64,000 nt of DNA, taken from positions 6,353,982-6,417,981 of the forward strand of contig OZ038436.1 in the NCBI GenBank assembly GCA_964036275.1, in the 5' to 3' direction. The notes below the pieces were generated by a model. That model was not told the origin of the DNA and ran no database searches. It was given only the letters and a program-made list of their open reading frames with translations. The translations under genes and the position numbers were made by a program. Source of the DNA: Litoditis marina (taxonomy: Eukaryota; Nematoda; Chromadorea; Rhabditida; Rhabditidae). Below, piece by piece: positions 35,090 to 47,006 of this stretch (position 1 is the first letter of the stretch; the number at the start of each line of letters is the position of its first letter).

Positions 35090-35698
35090 ATGGTCGAATC
35101 AAGAAGGACTCACACATTGACATGGGTAGGGATTTGGAAAGAAGGTCAGTTATGTACATATATGGAAAACTGTTTTTCTCACTTCTATCTCACAACAAGA
35201 GTGTCAAATGCAAATAATATATTCCACATGCAAACAAAACCTTCTCAGTCGCTCTTACAGGTGCACGATTACGCACAAACCGCATTATAAGTTGTAAAAG
35301 GACTGTACGTAGAGACTGGAAGTAGGCATGAATGAGCTGTGTTGTCAACTGAGGTGGGCCGGGAAAACAGCGTGGATTAGATCCGGTTTTTTCCTAGAGC
35401 GTCAGTCGAACCATGTCCACTTTACTCCTCGAAGGACAAGGGTTTTGGTGAAAATATATTAAACCTGTCTTCGGGTAGTACATTTTATTGATTTTTTTTC
35501 AGAAATGAAGAAGAAGACGATGCGCTCGTAAACGCCACTGCAATTCTCGATCTTGGTAAGAACCAGCAGAGGCTTGCGAAATGTACGCTCTGCTCATATT
35601 CCACTTTCGCAAATACTTTCATGCTTTTGTTCAATTTTTCTTCTTTCTGATCTTCCATTCCAGCGTCTCCGATGACGAGGAAACGAAAAACAAACTAG
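35090..35698 (+). CDS. 3' exons of an unidentified gene (three exons in phase)
   Basis: Exons 35090-35144, 35503-35555 and 35664-35698 (TAG) follow TTTTCAG, TTTTTTCAG and ATTCCAG acceptors. Donors are AG|GTCAGT and G|GTAAGA. Reading phase is kept across both introns. The encoded tail contains IKKDSHIDMGRDLERR, EEEDDALVNATAILDLA and a basic end SPMTRKRKTN, which looks like the end of a nuclear protein. I cannot name the family. The preceding exon, which must end in phase 1, is not visible. This may be a real gene end or a captured fragment, since another gene fragment follows directly. Confidence 0.5.
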
Positions 35699-36237
35699 TA
35701 ATGGAATGGAAACTATTTTACATTCAAAAACAAAACAACTGGAAGGTTTACAGGAGATCTGAGTCATTAGTGAACTGTGCGAATAGAGGCTTATCAACCA
35801 TGTGTTCCGTGGATTGATCTGAGTGAGAATTATGTTCACATTCTTTTTCATCTTTTTCGTGAAAATTATCAAAACTATTTTTCTTCGCGAACTCATGTTC
35901 AATGAAGTCGTTTTTTCAGAGAAAGACTAGAAAAAGGCCGAGCCAGCAGCCAAGAAGCTTCGGAGTCACTTGGGGAGTGACAGGTTGATCGCTTGAATTT
36001 ATTATGTCTTGTCATGTCCAACAACGTAGTCAGAAAACAACATATTCGACTTAGAAGTTTGAAGGTTTCGAGAAATGGGCAAATTGGCTTTGAATTCTGT
36101 GACTACTCGTCAGAGGGTACAGAACTACAGGAGTGATTTAGTGCATTCAACATTTTTTCTCGAGTTGTTGGAAAAATCTTCGTTCAGCTGCTACTCTCCA
36201 AGAGTCAATTTGCATACTCACATAATTATTATTGCAG

Positions 36238-36740
36238 CGTGGTCGGCGTGCGCACTCGAGCCAACTATTCCCTCTTTGAAGAGAAGCCGTTGGTCATCGT
36301 TCATGCTGATGCCTTGGACCCCAGGAGTGAGTGTTTTTAAATAAATCAATATTTTCATATTATCGATCCTTAGAGCACTTCAACTAAATTCTAACTTGAC
36401 ATGGGGGATATCAACAAGTCGACCTAGTTATTTAGATTGCAGTGGCATCTCGATCATAACTAAACAATCAGTAATATCTCACTCTTCTAATATAGTTTTT
36501 CTGTTTCTCGTTTATTGTTTCTGGGAACGACACAGAGAGAAAGCACATCGAATGTATCAGTATTTTTTCTAATTCTCTCATTATTGTCGGTATTTCAGGC
36601 TCGAATCCTTGGCTCAACCGTTTAGTGAAAGTTGCCTTGGAGTTCGAAGGAAAGATAGACTTCGTGGTATCCGAAAAGGAGGAGTTTGGCAAGGAGATGC
36701 AGAAGAACGGACTTGGAGACGTCCAGGATATAACCAAATA
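36238..36740 (+). pseudogene. Protein disulfide isomerase (ERp57/pdi-3-like) fragment, two exons
   Basis: Exon 36238-36326 carries VVGVRTRANYSLFEEKPLVI. After a 272-bp intron, exon 36599 onward carries SSNPWLNRLVKVALEFEGKI, FVVSEKEEFGKE and KNGLG. These align without a gap to the non-catalytic b' domain of ERp57-type disulfide isomerases (family pattern PLV-V-Y then GSNYWRNRVLKVA and NKEEF-E). Resemblance stops near 36730, where the frame runs into the dispersed repeat at 36790. A possible earlier exon near 35932-35981 (AEPAAKKLRSHL) has an in-frame TAG before it. The catalytic CGHC domains are absent, so this cannot be an active isomerase. Confidence 0.7.
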
Positions 36741-36789
36741 TTCAAGAATGAGGTGGCATACTATAGTGAGGACATTGAAAGAGCAACAC

Positions 36790-36960
36790 TTTTCTTTTGT
36801 CGGTAAAAGCAGTCAGATGTATCAAACTCTCTATAAGTTCTATAGCTGGAAATGAAAATGTTTATGCAGCAATTTTTTCTAGATTAATGAAGACTTGTCT
36901 CCATGTTTTAACAGCACTTGATACAACAAATAACAAATCACAGTCCAAAGCAAAACGTAC
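36790..36960 (+). repeat. Dispersed repeat E, diverged copy
   Basis: TGTCGGTAAAAGCAGTCAGATG...TATCAAACTC resembles 8375-8540, 14300-14430, 41300-41450 and 41780-41950. It forms the 3' boundary of the disulfide-isomerase fragment. Confidence 0.6.
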
Positions 36961-37169
36961 GTTATTTGAGTGAAAGTTTGACGAATGGGCAAATTGAATG
37001 GAACTCCATTTCAGTTAAATTTCTGAAGAAAAACCCTGGTGTGTTCCTCATATAGAGATTTGGATTGGAATGTAAAAGAAGTTTCAGGCTTTGAGTCCCC
37101 AAAACTCAAAGACAAGCAAATGAACATTCTTTCAATCACTTTCAATCATTTATATTGAATCTTTCTTAG

Positions 37170-40016
37170 GGATTTGGTTATAGGATTCTCAACAGGTATT
37201 CCATCATCATCTTCGTCAGGGGTAAAAAACTGAGAAGTCCTTTTGTTCAATCGTCAGATCCATTTAAGTGTTTAAGTATTAACTGTCGCAGCTTGAAAAA
37301 CAAGGTTGATGATCTACGTATTCTCCTCTGTAACCTTCAGCCTGATATAATTTTTCTACAAGAAACTTGGCTCGATAGTTCGGTTCCTGATGCGTCCGTT
37401 TTGTTTAATTTGCCTTACTCCCTACATCGTCTTGATCGCAACAGTAATGGTGGTGGCGTGGCTGTTGTATTCAAGGAACATTTATCTTGTCGTCTCATCT
37501 CTGATTTGTGCTACAAAAAAGGCAACATTTCATGCATTGTGGTAGAAATATTCGATAATAATGCCAAATGTATACGAGTTTTCAATACCTATCGACCTCC
37601 TAATATCAAGATGGCTGTATGCGACGAGTTCCTGACATATTTAGACACTACTGTACCGCAGAGTTCTGACAACGTCTTGCTAGTTGGAGATTTCAATCTG
37701 CATATCGATTGGAGTTCCCAAGTGGCATCAGGCAGAAACAAAAAATATCTAGATTTGTTCTCTGATTTATCTCTCTGTCAGCTGGTTACAGATTCTACCT
37801 GTGGTGCTCGAATTCTTGATCTACTTCTCGTGGATGATGCGTGTATGCTGAATAATGTACAACTCCTTGCACCGCTTTCGTCTTCTGATCATAGAATAGT
37901 TTCGTTTTATATTGATCTTAAATCCACTGTGCCTGCACTCTCATTGCCTACTCCTGACTTTCCACGAACAGACTTCGTTTCTCTTTGTCGTGAGCTGAAA
38001 TCAGTTAATTGGATTGAAATATTCGATGGCTACCGGGATATCGATGATGTTTATTCAAGATTTTGCTACGTTATGCACTTTCTGCTTTCTCGTTTCACTC
38101 CAATGAAATACATGCGACATCGTCCTCGAGTTTACCCTAAGAACATTCAAAATTTAGCAAACTATAGATTGCTACTGTTTCGTAAAATTCATAACCCACC
38201 TACATTATTAAAATACAACTGTGTCTCACAAAGACTAGCAACGGAAATTAAGCGCTTCACTATTCTGCAAGAGCGTAAAATTATGAACGCGTCTTCTAAG
38301 AAATTTTATGCATTTGTCAAAAAAAAGACACAGACTAAAAAATCAGAAATCGTACTTACAGACGCCCAAAATTCCAAAGTGACCTCAGATGAGCAAAAAG
38401 CTCAACTGTTAGCTGACTATTTTAGTTCGGTTTTTATTAATGATAATGGTGTTCATCCCACATTGACTGTCCCAAATAACCGTACATTGAGTTCTTTTGT
38501 GATATTGCCATCAGACGTGTTTGCGGTGTGTAAAACGTTGAAATGTTCCTTCTCTTTATCACCAGACGGTAAAGAATGTTACTCCGTCCTGACTGAACCT
38601 TTAGCCCACTTGTTCAACATTTCCCTACAACTCGGCACTGCACCCAGCATCTGGAAAGAGTCTTTTGTAACCGCTGTCCCAAAGATCAAGAACCCGTTGA
38701 AAGCATCAGACTATCGGCCAATTAGTATTACTTGTACTCCTTGTAAACTGATGGAAAGGTGTATCAAAAAGCCTCTCGAAGCTTGGTTAGATGCTAATTC
38801 TATATTACCAAAAGAACAATTTGGTTTTCGCCCAGGCATGTCAACCTCTCATCAAATGCTTGATTACACTGATAGTCTCTTGAAAACCATGTCCGCCGGT
38901 TCGAATGTAGATGTGGTGTACTATGATGTGGCCAAGGCGTTTGATACTGTGTCTCACGACAAGGTGTTGTACATCCTAGACAAATTAGGTGTCAGAGAAA
39001 ATTTGTGGAGATGGCTCTCTTCGTTTCTGAAAAACCGATCCTGCAAAGTCAATATAAATGGCGTTTTCTCATCTTCCTTTGATGTAGTGAGCGGTGTACC
39101 GCAAGGTTCTGTTCTGGGTCCAATTCTTTTTTTGATATATCTTTTCGATTTGCCTAACATTTGTTCATCTTCTCGTGGTGTGCGACTGTTTATGTTTGCT
39201 GATGATCTCAAAATGTTCAAAACTATTCGAACTCATTCTGATACAAACATCATGCAAGCAACTATCGACTCTTTAGTTTCCTATATGACAGTTCGACAAC
39301 TTAAACTGTCAGCAACCAAAACCCGTGTAATGCATTTTGGAAAAAGTAACCCTCTTCATCAGTATATTCTCTACGATCATACGTACCTTGAAACAGCAGA
39401 AACTATGAAAGACCTTGGTATTCTAGTTAACAGTCGTGTCTCGTTCACTGCTCACATCGAAAATTTGACTAGGAAAGCGAGATGTGTTTTGTTCATTATC
39501 TTTAGACTATTTGTAACACCAAACTCAAAATGTTTGATAGGATTGTACAAATCTTTTGTATTGCCTATTCTTGAGTATGGGTCGACTGTATGGAGTCCTT
39601 ACCTCAAAAAAGACATTTCATGCATTGAAAACGTTCAACGTACTTTTACTCGAATACTCTACTGTAAACTGAACAGAGTCTCACCAAGAAACGCACCTTC
39701 ATACGAAAATCGATTGAACATGTTCAAACTAGAGCACCTAGCTGTAAGAAGAGTGAAAATAGACCTGTTCAATTTCAAACAAATTTTGGAAATTAGGTCA
39801 CCTTTAAAATTTTCCAACTTTTTTGTTTTGCGCCCAATCGGAGGCCGAACTAGTAGATTTGAAGTTAAAATAGACTTCACCAAACTCAATGCATACTATC
39901 ACTCATATTTTATGAGAATTAGTCGTTGGTCTAGTTTTCTACCGGTATCATTTTATCGTGCGACTATGTCTGTCACAGAGCAGCAAGAGTTTCTATCCAA
40001 GATAAAAGTGTTATGA
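37170..40016 (+). CDS. Apurinic-type endonuclease + reverse transcriptase polyprotein
   Basis: The frame is open from after TAG at 37167 to TGA at 40014 (about 948 codons). No ATG precedes the endonuclease domain; a start at TTG 37293 would cut it. Exonuclease-endonuclease-phosphatase motifs: INCRSLKNKV, IIFLQETWL, GGGVAVVF, LLVGDFNLHIDW, SSDHRIVSF. Reverse transcriptase motifs: SDYRPISITCTPCKLMERC, EQFGFRPGMS, YYDVAKAFDTVSHDKVL, SGVPQGSVLGPILFLIYLFD, LFMFADDLKMF. The product nicks target DNA and copies element RNA onto it by target-primed reverse transcription. The frame has no stop or shift, so the element is young. A second ATG overlaps the stop (ATGA at 40013), opening an 81-codon frame of unknown value. 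Confidence 0.93.
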   Translation, partial: GFGYRILNRYSIIIFVRGKKLRSPFVQSSDPFKCLSINCRSLKNKVDDLRILLCNLQPDIIFLQETWLDSSVPDASVLFNLPYSLHRLDRNSNGGGVAVVFKEHLSCRLISDLCYKKGNISCIVVEIFDNNAKCIRVFNTYRPPNIKMAVCDEFLTYLDTTVPQSSDNVLLVGDFNLHIDWSSQVASGRNKKYLDLFSDLSLCQLVTDSTCGARILDLLLVDDACMLNNVQLLAPLSSSDHRIVSFYIDLKSTVPALSLPTPDFPRTDFVSLCRELKSVNWIEIFDGYRDIDDVYSRFCYVMHFLLSRFTPMKYMRHRPRVYPKNIQNLANYRLLLFRKIHNPPTLLKYNCVSQRLATEIKRFTILQERKIMNASSKKFYAFVKKKTQTKKSEIVLTDAQNSKVTSDEQKAQLLADYFSSVFINDNGVHPTLTVPNNRTLSSFVILPSDVFAVCKTLKCSFSLSPDGKECYSVLTEPLAHLFNISLQLGTAPSIWKESFVTAVPKIKNPLKASDYRPISITCTPCKLMERCIKKPLEAWLDANSILPKEQFGFRPGMSTSHQMLDYTDSLLKTMSAGSNVDVVYYDVAKAFDTVSHDKVLYILDKLGVRENLWRWLSSFLKNRSCKVNINGVFSSSFDVVSGVPQGSVLGPILFLIYLFDLPNICSSSRGVRLFMFADDLKMFKTIRTHSDTNIMQATIDSLVSYMTVRQLKLSATKTRVMHFGKSNPLHQYILYDHTYLETAETMKDLGILVNSRVSFTAHIENLTRKARCVLFIIFRLFVTPNSKCLIGLYKSFVLPILEYGSTVWSPYLKKDISCIENVQRTFTRILYCKLNRVSPRNAPSYENRLNMFKLEHLAVRRVKIDLFNFKQILEIRSPLKFSNFFVLRPIGGRTSRFEVKIDFTKLNAYYHSYFMRISRWSSFLPVSFYRATMSVTEQQEFLSKIKVL

Positions 40017-41055
40017 TTTACCAATTTACTCAATCTGAAATTTCAGTTGTTGCTTCCTCTGTCCTGTCATGGTTCCCAATTTTCGTCCAAAGAATATGCA
40101 ATCCTCAGAGAAACTGTTTGCTCCATGGTTATGTCAAGAAAACGAAGATATCATCATTCAATACGTGGTTGTGGCACTCCAATGAGCTATCGCCGCAAAA
40201 CTCCATAAGCAAGCATAGCAATCCAACAAATCATTCACTTCTTTCTACAGCTATTTAACAGTGTGTACTAATTGAACGATCGATTGTTCCACCCCCGCTT
40301 ATTTTGTATGTAGTCCTAGAGGGCGAGTTTGGTGCAGCATGTTTCCGTTAGAGGGTCGGGCTGTTTGAAACACTTAGAACTTTTACAAAGTTCTCATTCA
40401 CTATGTCCTAGGTATATAGGTGGTCACAAATGTCATTTATGTCGTATTAGGTAAAATTGGATGATGTTAGACGAGGTGAAGGTTGGCTTCCGCTGTATCT
40501 CTGATCTACGAAATGTTGAGGGATAAGTGGACAACGTTGCTTACCTACCGAAGATCGACATGGGAGTGCATTGTTGGATGCTGATCGAAGTACTTCATAT
40601 GATCGATTGAATGATCGAAGTACTTTACTGCCGAGTTACATGACTGACCTTCACACCCTCAACAACACCATCCAATAAACTGCCTCATTATCACCAACAC
40701 TTTGTGACCGCTTATCTCATCATTCTGATCCTATCATGACTAAACCAACATTCATACAGTCCCAATCTAACAAAACGAGCTAATCTAAATGATCTCTTCA
40801 AAAACAAATGTTCATATTGGTGACATCACTATTTTCCTATTCTACAAACTTCTCGGTACAATCATCGTTTCAATTGTGCAATACTGCAAAAGTGCACTTT
40901 ATATAATGAGCGCGTAACAGAGTAAACTATACACTACATTCTATTTTTATCTTCCATATCTCCATTTTCTCGTAATTGGAGTGCCACATATACCAATGTG
41001 GAAAGACACGTGTTCAATCGCGAATAAACATTCTATTCTATTCTATTCTATTCTC
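37170..41055 (+). mobile_element. Non-LTR retrotransposon (CR1/jockey-like), probably 5' truncated
   Basis: One long endonuclease-reverse transcriptase frame (37170-40016) is followed by about 1 kb of 3' untranslated sequence. That sequence contains an AATAAA at about 41023 and ends in a short TTCTA tandem tail (41032-41055), the usual tail type of CR1-clade elements. No gag-like first frame and no clear target duplication are seen, which points to 5' truncation. Confidence 0.88.
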
Positions 41056-41289
41056 AAAGCGTTTCGGTGTAATATTGTAGAATATAATGTATAGGGATAT
41101 CCTACTACAACGAATATTTGGTCACTCCCTAGAGATCGCATTCCAATGTTGCACAGTCGCCATGGGACTGTAGTCAGAGACAGTGTTCCTCCCATCTATT
41201 AGTGATAAAAACAGGAGGTTAAAGATTGACTGATGCATACGAATGTAATGTCTAACTAATGACTAACGACTAATGTCTTTTTTGTCTGT

Positions 41290-41742
41290 TCCATAGCTTG
41301 TTTCATCTGTTATTGGAAAATGCAGTCAAATGTATCAAAACCGCTATAAGTACCAATAGTGGAATGGAAAACGTTCAGGCTGTAGTAGGACAAAGCACAC
41401 AATGTAATTACAAACAGAGAAAACTTATTGCGTGTTTAAGCATCATTTTTTGTTCATCAGCGTGTTTAGTCTGCAATCAGTTTGATCCCGTCGCGTCTCG
41501 GTTAAAATTTGTTGAGTATAAAGCAAAAGAATATCAAACTAAAACTAACATTTGGGGCTAATTCCACAAGGAACCCGGTAATTTGTTAACCCTGTCAATT
41601 AACCCCAACCGGGTTACCTGGTTAACCCTTTGTTAACCCAATTGTAACCCTTTTTCACAATGTCTTTTCGGGAAAATTAGGGGTTACCAAGTGGTCAACA
41701 AAGGGGTTAACCAGGTAATCCGGTTAATAGTTAACTGTGTAA
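41290..41742 (+). repeat. Dispersed repeat E plus GGTTAACC element
   Basis: 41290-41560 matches 14295-14505 and 8345-8500. 41560-41742 matches the GGTTAACC element at 14510-14728. The order is the same as at 14.3-14.7 kb, so the two sites share an ancestor. A fresh copy of the same repeat starts again at 41765. Confidence 0.8.
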
Positions 41743-42342
41743 ACGACTAATGTCTTGTTTGTCTGTTCCATAGCTTGTTTCATCTGTCATTGGAAAATGC
41801 AGTCAAATGTATCAAAACCGCTATAAGTACCAATGGTGAAATGGAAAGTGTTCAGGCTGTTACCGGACAAAGCACACAATGTAATTACAAACAGAGAAAA
41901 CTGATTTCCGTGTTTAAAGAAGGTAGGACACCAATTAAAAACTTACATGGTTCTGATCAACTTTAGGTGTTGAGAAAAACATTCCCACTGTAGGAGTCTC
42001 AGTAGGAATGGAAAAGACTATAGTTTAATGAAGTCAGGATATTTACGAATACGGCATCATAAAATCGAATAACAACACGTGTTGAAGTAGTTGTACTAAC
42101 GTGTTTTCGATTGTAACCTGACAATTAAGGACTTTTACTAGCGAAAACACGAATCATTGGCATGATAAATACCTCTAAACAGACTGTGAGAAACATCACA
42201 CAATCAGCATATTGTATGCTGATAGTGGTTAACCAAGACTAAGTTGTTATTTGATTTCCAAACACAGCTCTCGAATCTCGACCCAAACTCGGCGGAATCA
42301 AACTACAAATACAAGCAAACATGCACAGGTATTACCTAAATA

Positions 42343-43008
42343 TGCCTCTACTTTGATTGCGGTCAATTCAAATTTTATTCATTTATTTATTTATTCAATG
42401 CACTACGAGGTGCGCTAAATGAAAAAAAGAAAACTAAACAAAGCATAACTTGAAATACAACTGATCAAAGTGAAAAAAAGTAACATAGAGAAGAACTTCA
42501 ACAGTAATCAGGAAGGTACACGTGTAGAATTATGGAAGATACTTCTGCAAAGTCCGCTAACTATACACACAGTTGTGGTTATGACTAGATGAATTCAAAA
42601 ATCAGTGTTTTGCCAATCGAAGCTACATGCTCTGATGTATATCTGAATATAATCGAATCGTGTTGTCATATTTCTCTGCCACAGAAAACAAAGTGAACAA
42701 CTACAGTCAGTCCTGAACAAACACATACCCCTGCAGACATCGTATCTAGAGAAGGGAGGGGGCTACGTGTAAGACTAAGATTGAGTTATACCCATTAGAT
42801 TTGTGTTTCCTAGCCTATTTATTGTTTGATATTCGATATTGTTCCTAATTTCTGGTAAACCAGAAAATGTGAAGCGATTGTTTGGGGTATTGTACTGATA
42901 TTGTTCGAGTTACCTAATTCATTTAGTACGACCTATATGAGACAGAGGAAAGCTCAGGAAAAAAAGTAGTTGAGCCATCTACTAAGTGTGTCATCATTCT
43001 CTTTGTAC
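42343..43008 (+). repeat. Dispersed repeat C, copy 2 (insertion)
   Basis: It interrupts the sequence that is continuous at 8925-8940 in copy 1. It contains GCACTACGAGGTGCGCTAAA and ACAACTACAGTCAGTCCTGA, shared with 18970-19570. It is noncoding. Confidence 0.75.
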
Positions 43009-43453
43009 AGGTTCCTGGTATGTGAAAAGAGTTTATAGTGGTTTTCAAGAAAACACTTTTTTCTCTCAAACTGATATCGCGATGCACGAAACACATGAAA
43101 AACGCGATGCACGAAACAAACTAACAAACCGAAAAAAAACAAGTTGTCATTTTCTTGCACAAGAGAAATAATTTTACAAAGCAGTTATTTCACGTATTTC
43201 GGTCATTTGTAACCAAAACGGTGGGTGGAATTCCTTGTCATTCATGTTTTCAAAACTACCTAGATACAACCCATTGACCCGCATTGTTTCACGGACCTCT
43301 GTATAGTGACCGAAACACTCAGCCGCGGTACAACAGTCGAGTAGATCTGGCGCACCAAGAGCAAACTAACCTCATACCAAATGAAGTAAAAGCTCAAAGT
43401 TAGAAAAAACACAATATCAAGTTATTAGTAAGAATACATGGTAGCACGTTTTG

Positions 43454-46400
43454 TGTGCGTGTACACAAAACGACACCGTTTTTTCAATCGCGTTTGCAAA
43501 ATCGAGTCGAGGGGGCGTGGCGAAGTCGAGGGGGCGTGGCGAAATCGACCAATCACAGAACGCCCATTCAAATTCAAAAATGGCGGGAATTTCGAAAGTT
43601 CAATTAAAACTCAAACCTTTCCATTCTAGTTCAAATGAAAGTTTGGTATTTGAGCTTGTATTTATTCAACTTATGTTTTCAGAATATTATAAATTAACTA
43701 TATTACTGGTTCTAGAAAACCAAATAAGAAAACTACTATATTTTTTAAATAAGTATCTCTAATTCTATATTATTCAGTCGATACTACTCAAATTCAAATT
43801 GATAATACACCCGAAAAATACCAATAAAAGATAGATGAGGTTACGTTGTTTTCGAACTAGGCCAACCAAACTGTTGAGCTGGTGAATGATGAACTGAATG
43901 AAGTTCGCATTCCCCCACAACGTGTGTTCATTAACCTTTCTGTTCTAAGTGCTCAAAATCTCTTTCCTATCGAGGTAATGATGTTTGATGGTGCCTAGAT
44001 ACTATGTGGTGTAGTACACACATAAAATTATTTACACTAAAAAAGCCCTCTATAATACAAACTTGACACGCTCTAGAAACTTCAGTGTCCCAGGGATGCT
44101 CATATTTTACATCAGAAGCGCATGTTTTTTCATAGTTAAAAGTTGAATTCACTCAGTGCTTAAAATCTCACTGGACAACTGCATAACATAACCTATGATG
44201 TACATGGTACAACTAATGTATATTCCTCTACTTTCATCATTTTGCTGCATTGATCACGAAGTAAAAGTGTTCAGTAGTTCCATTTTCCTTGTAACACCGA
44301 AAGTGTTACAGAGAGGAAACAACATTATTTTTTCAACTGATCAGAAGGACTGAGATCAACCTGATGTGAACATAGTTTAGAAATCTTGACTGAGTAGTCT
44401 GTAACTGTTCAGGAAATGTAACAAAGGGTTACCAGGTTACGGTCACTGGTTACCAAATGGGTTACCAAACACAGGGTTACTTCAGTTACTTGTAGAATTA
44501 GCCGGACTAATGTGTGCATGTAAAGATGTAAAGATGAACCAAACTATGACCCTTTGTTGATTAATTTATTTGAAACTTATAATAACCTTATTTTCTACAG
44601 TAAATTACCCTTAGAAGTTTTTGAGAAAAAATTTAAAGGACTGGTGAAATTTGGTACCCACCACGAACATTCCATTAAAAACAGGGGTAAATCTAAGGCC
44701 GCTTGAACTTGACTGCATTATCAGTGTTCGATGTACTTGGTTGAAATACTGTTAGCACAGGAACGAACGTTAAATTAAACGTGATAAGGGTGCGATATGC
44801 TCAAGAAGACGTTTTCAAGATGTAGAGCACATGAAATATTTAAAAAAAGAACTCACATTAGGATGTATCTATTTTTCTATTTTTTCTCTGAACCTATTTT
44901 TTTCATAATTCCTTCACGCGAAAAAAGTTGTAGTGTGCGACGTTTGCATAATATGAACCATCATAATATGGTTCAAGTAATTCAGAGAACGAGCTTGAAA
45001 GAACAACTAGCAAACATTTCAATTAAAACTGGGTATGAGGTTTAGCTCTGTAGCTTTTGTATGCACTACAAAAACAGAAATGGTTTTCTTCTTTCGTTCT
45101 CTGCAAACCGGACATATAGGTAATTGATAATCTACCAAAACCATGATTTAACTAAATACGAGTTTCATTTGACTGAAAAGCAGCAGTGTCAGACTACAAA
45201 CAGCTCGAGCGTAGAGCATTAAGCACATTTACACCCGTTTTGGAGAGATTTAGCCACGAATCGGTCTTGCTTCTTGCAACACGTTTGTTCCCATACTCCG
45301 TATAGTTCGTTTCACACATCGATAGCAGCCAGGTACAGTAGATTTTAGTGGGCGGAGTCATTTGTGTTGGAAAGTTTCCGACAGCGATAAGCCTAATCAA
45401 AATTGTGCACCAGCCTGGTATTGAACTCAGCTGTGATGGCTGGTGCGGCGCCCACAAGCAGCCGGCCATCAGAACATGGTGGCCCAAACTAAAAACAGTG
45501 ATATCCAACCATCTTTTCTGGCCGTTTTTCAATGCTTATTTTATCGCACAAAAAGTTGTTCAAATTACTCCTTGATCATGTGGTAATCTTTTGAGAACAA
45601 AAAAGTTGCAAAAATCCCAAAATGACCAATTTTCGAAATTTTATTCGCAATGAAAAGACTGGCAGGCTGCCAGATCAGTCGCTTGCAACATACATAGGTA
45701 GTTGGACTTCCCTGACAGAACAGAGAGAAAATTTTCACTGAAATTTCTGAGAGAAAGTAGGGGGAAAATCGGGGTAGATCAGGGATAATTCAGGGTGATT
45801 TCCCGGTAATTTCCCAGCACTTACTTTGACATTTTTAGTAGGGAAATACCGGAGGTATTTCAGGGATATGTACGGGATATTATAGAGCAATCATTAGCAG
45901 GGATGTGGCGGGGAGAAAACAGCGATTTCGCGCGCGGCGCACCAGAGTAGCTGGCTCGATCAGCTGTTCTGCACACATGAGAGCCAACCCGTACTAGATA
46001 CGGCGCACCGCCAGACGTGGCTGGCCGCCGTTTGTCGTTTCACTCTGAGTTTGAAATCGTATCATATATGATTTATAATGGAAGAGTACTTAATTATTAA
46101 CTGCAGGGTTAATAAATTAAAGTAAAAATTTACAAAATGTTTTTGATATTGTCTTTTAGATAATGAAAAAAATGTTTAATTTCTAAAATATTGTTGTATT
46201 ATGTTCTGAAGCAACCGTAATTTCTCTCTTTCATCACTGAGATTCCTCTGATTTCACCAAGAAATTCCTCTGTTTTCTCCCTGTCTTAGCAGGGGCCAGA
46301 CCGCGGTTTGGCCCCTGCTAAAACAGGGGTGGTTTCGGGGTGAAACAGAGAAATGTCAGGGGTGAACAGAATCCAGTGTAGGGTGCGCTGGGCCAGCATG

Positions 46401-47006
46401 GCTGACTACAATCGATGAGTGAAACGAACTATTCGCTCATCTTCAATGGGTGTTCTCCGGTTATTATGTGGATCTGAACCTATGTAGTATGGAACCAAAA
46501 CAAAAATTAACTGCTGATTAGTTTTTCAAATACTCTGCCAATTAGTTTTTCGTTATATAAACTTTATTCCTCTCCATTCGTTTACAACTTTTCTTCTTCT
46601 CTGTTGAATATTGTTCTGTCTCCGTTTACTACAACACAATCAGTCCTAAACAATTCTCTACTCCCGAATACAGTGAAAAACGACTGAGTAAAATCGGGTT
46701 GAACTTAATTATAAAGTTGTTTTCTGTTTTCTTATTTGGTTCAGTAAAAACCAATAACGTAGTCAACTCATAAAGTTATGAAACCATAACTTGAATAAAT
46801 ACAAGCTTAAATGCCAAAAGTTTCATTTGAATTAAAACTAAAAAGTGTAAGTTTTATTTAAACTTTCGAAGTTCCCGCCATTTTTGAATTTGAATAGGCG
46901 TTCTGTGATTGGTCGATTTCGCCACGCCCCCTCGACTTCGCCACGCCCCCTCGACTCGATTTTACGAACGCGATAAAAAAACGGTGTCGTTTTTTGAACA
47001 CGCACA
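43454..47006. mobile_element. Long-TIR DNA element, 3.55 kb, with 6-bp target duplication
   Basis: The element starts TGTGCGTGTACACAAAACG and ends with the inverted ...CACGCACA. The inverted repeats are about 230 bp (43454-43690 and 46775-47006). They contain a duplicated GGGGGCGTGGCGAA motif and TTCAAAAATGGCGGGAA. GTTTTG flanks both sides (43448-43453, 47007-47012) and occurs once at the empty site in copy 1 (9368-9373). The interior has only short frames, a GGTTAACC patch at 44400-44505 and a hairpin at 46287-46322. No transposase is recognised, so it looks non-autonomous. Superfamily unknown. Confidence 0.85.
46287..46322. repeat. Perfect GC-rich hairpin
   Basis: TTAGCAGGGGCCAGACCGCG is followed by its mirror, TTTGGCCCCTGCTAA. 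It is nested in the long-TIR element and may be the end of a smaller insertion starting near 45710, where AGCAGGG-type and CAGGG-rich text begins. Confidence 0.7.

Noticed and set aside
45194..45532. 112-codon minus-strand frame inside the long-TIR element
   Set aside because: No transposase motif, codon bias or splice context; overlapping plus-strand frames are equally open.
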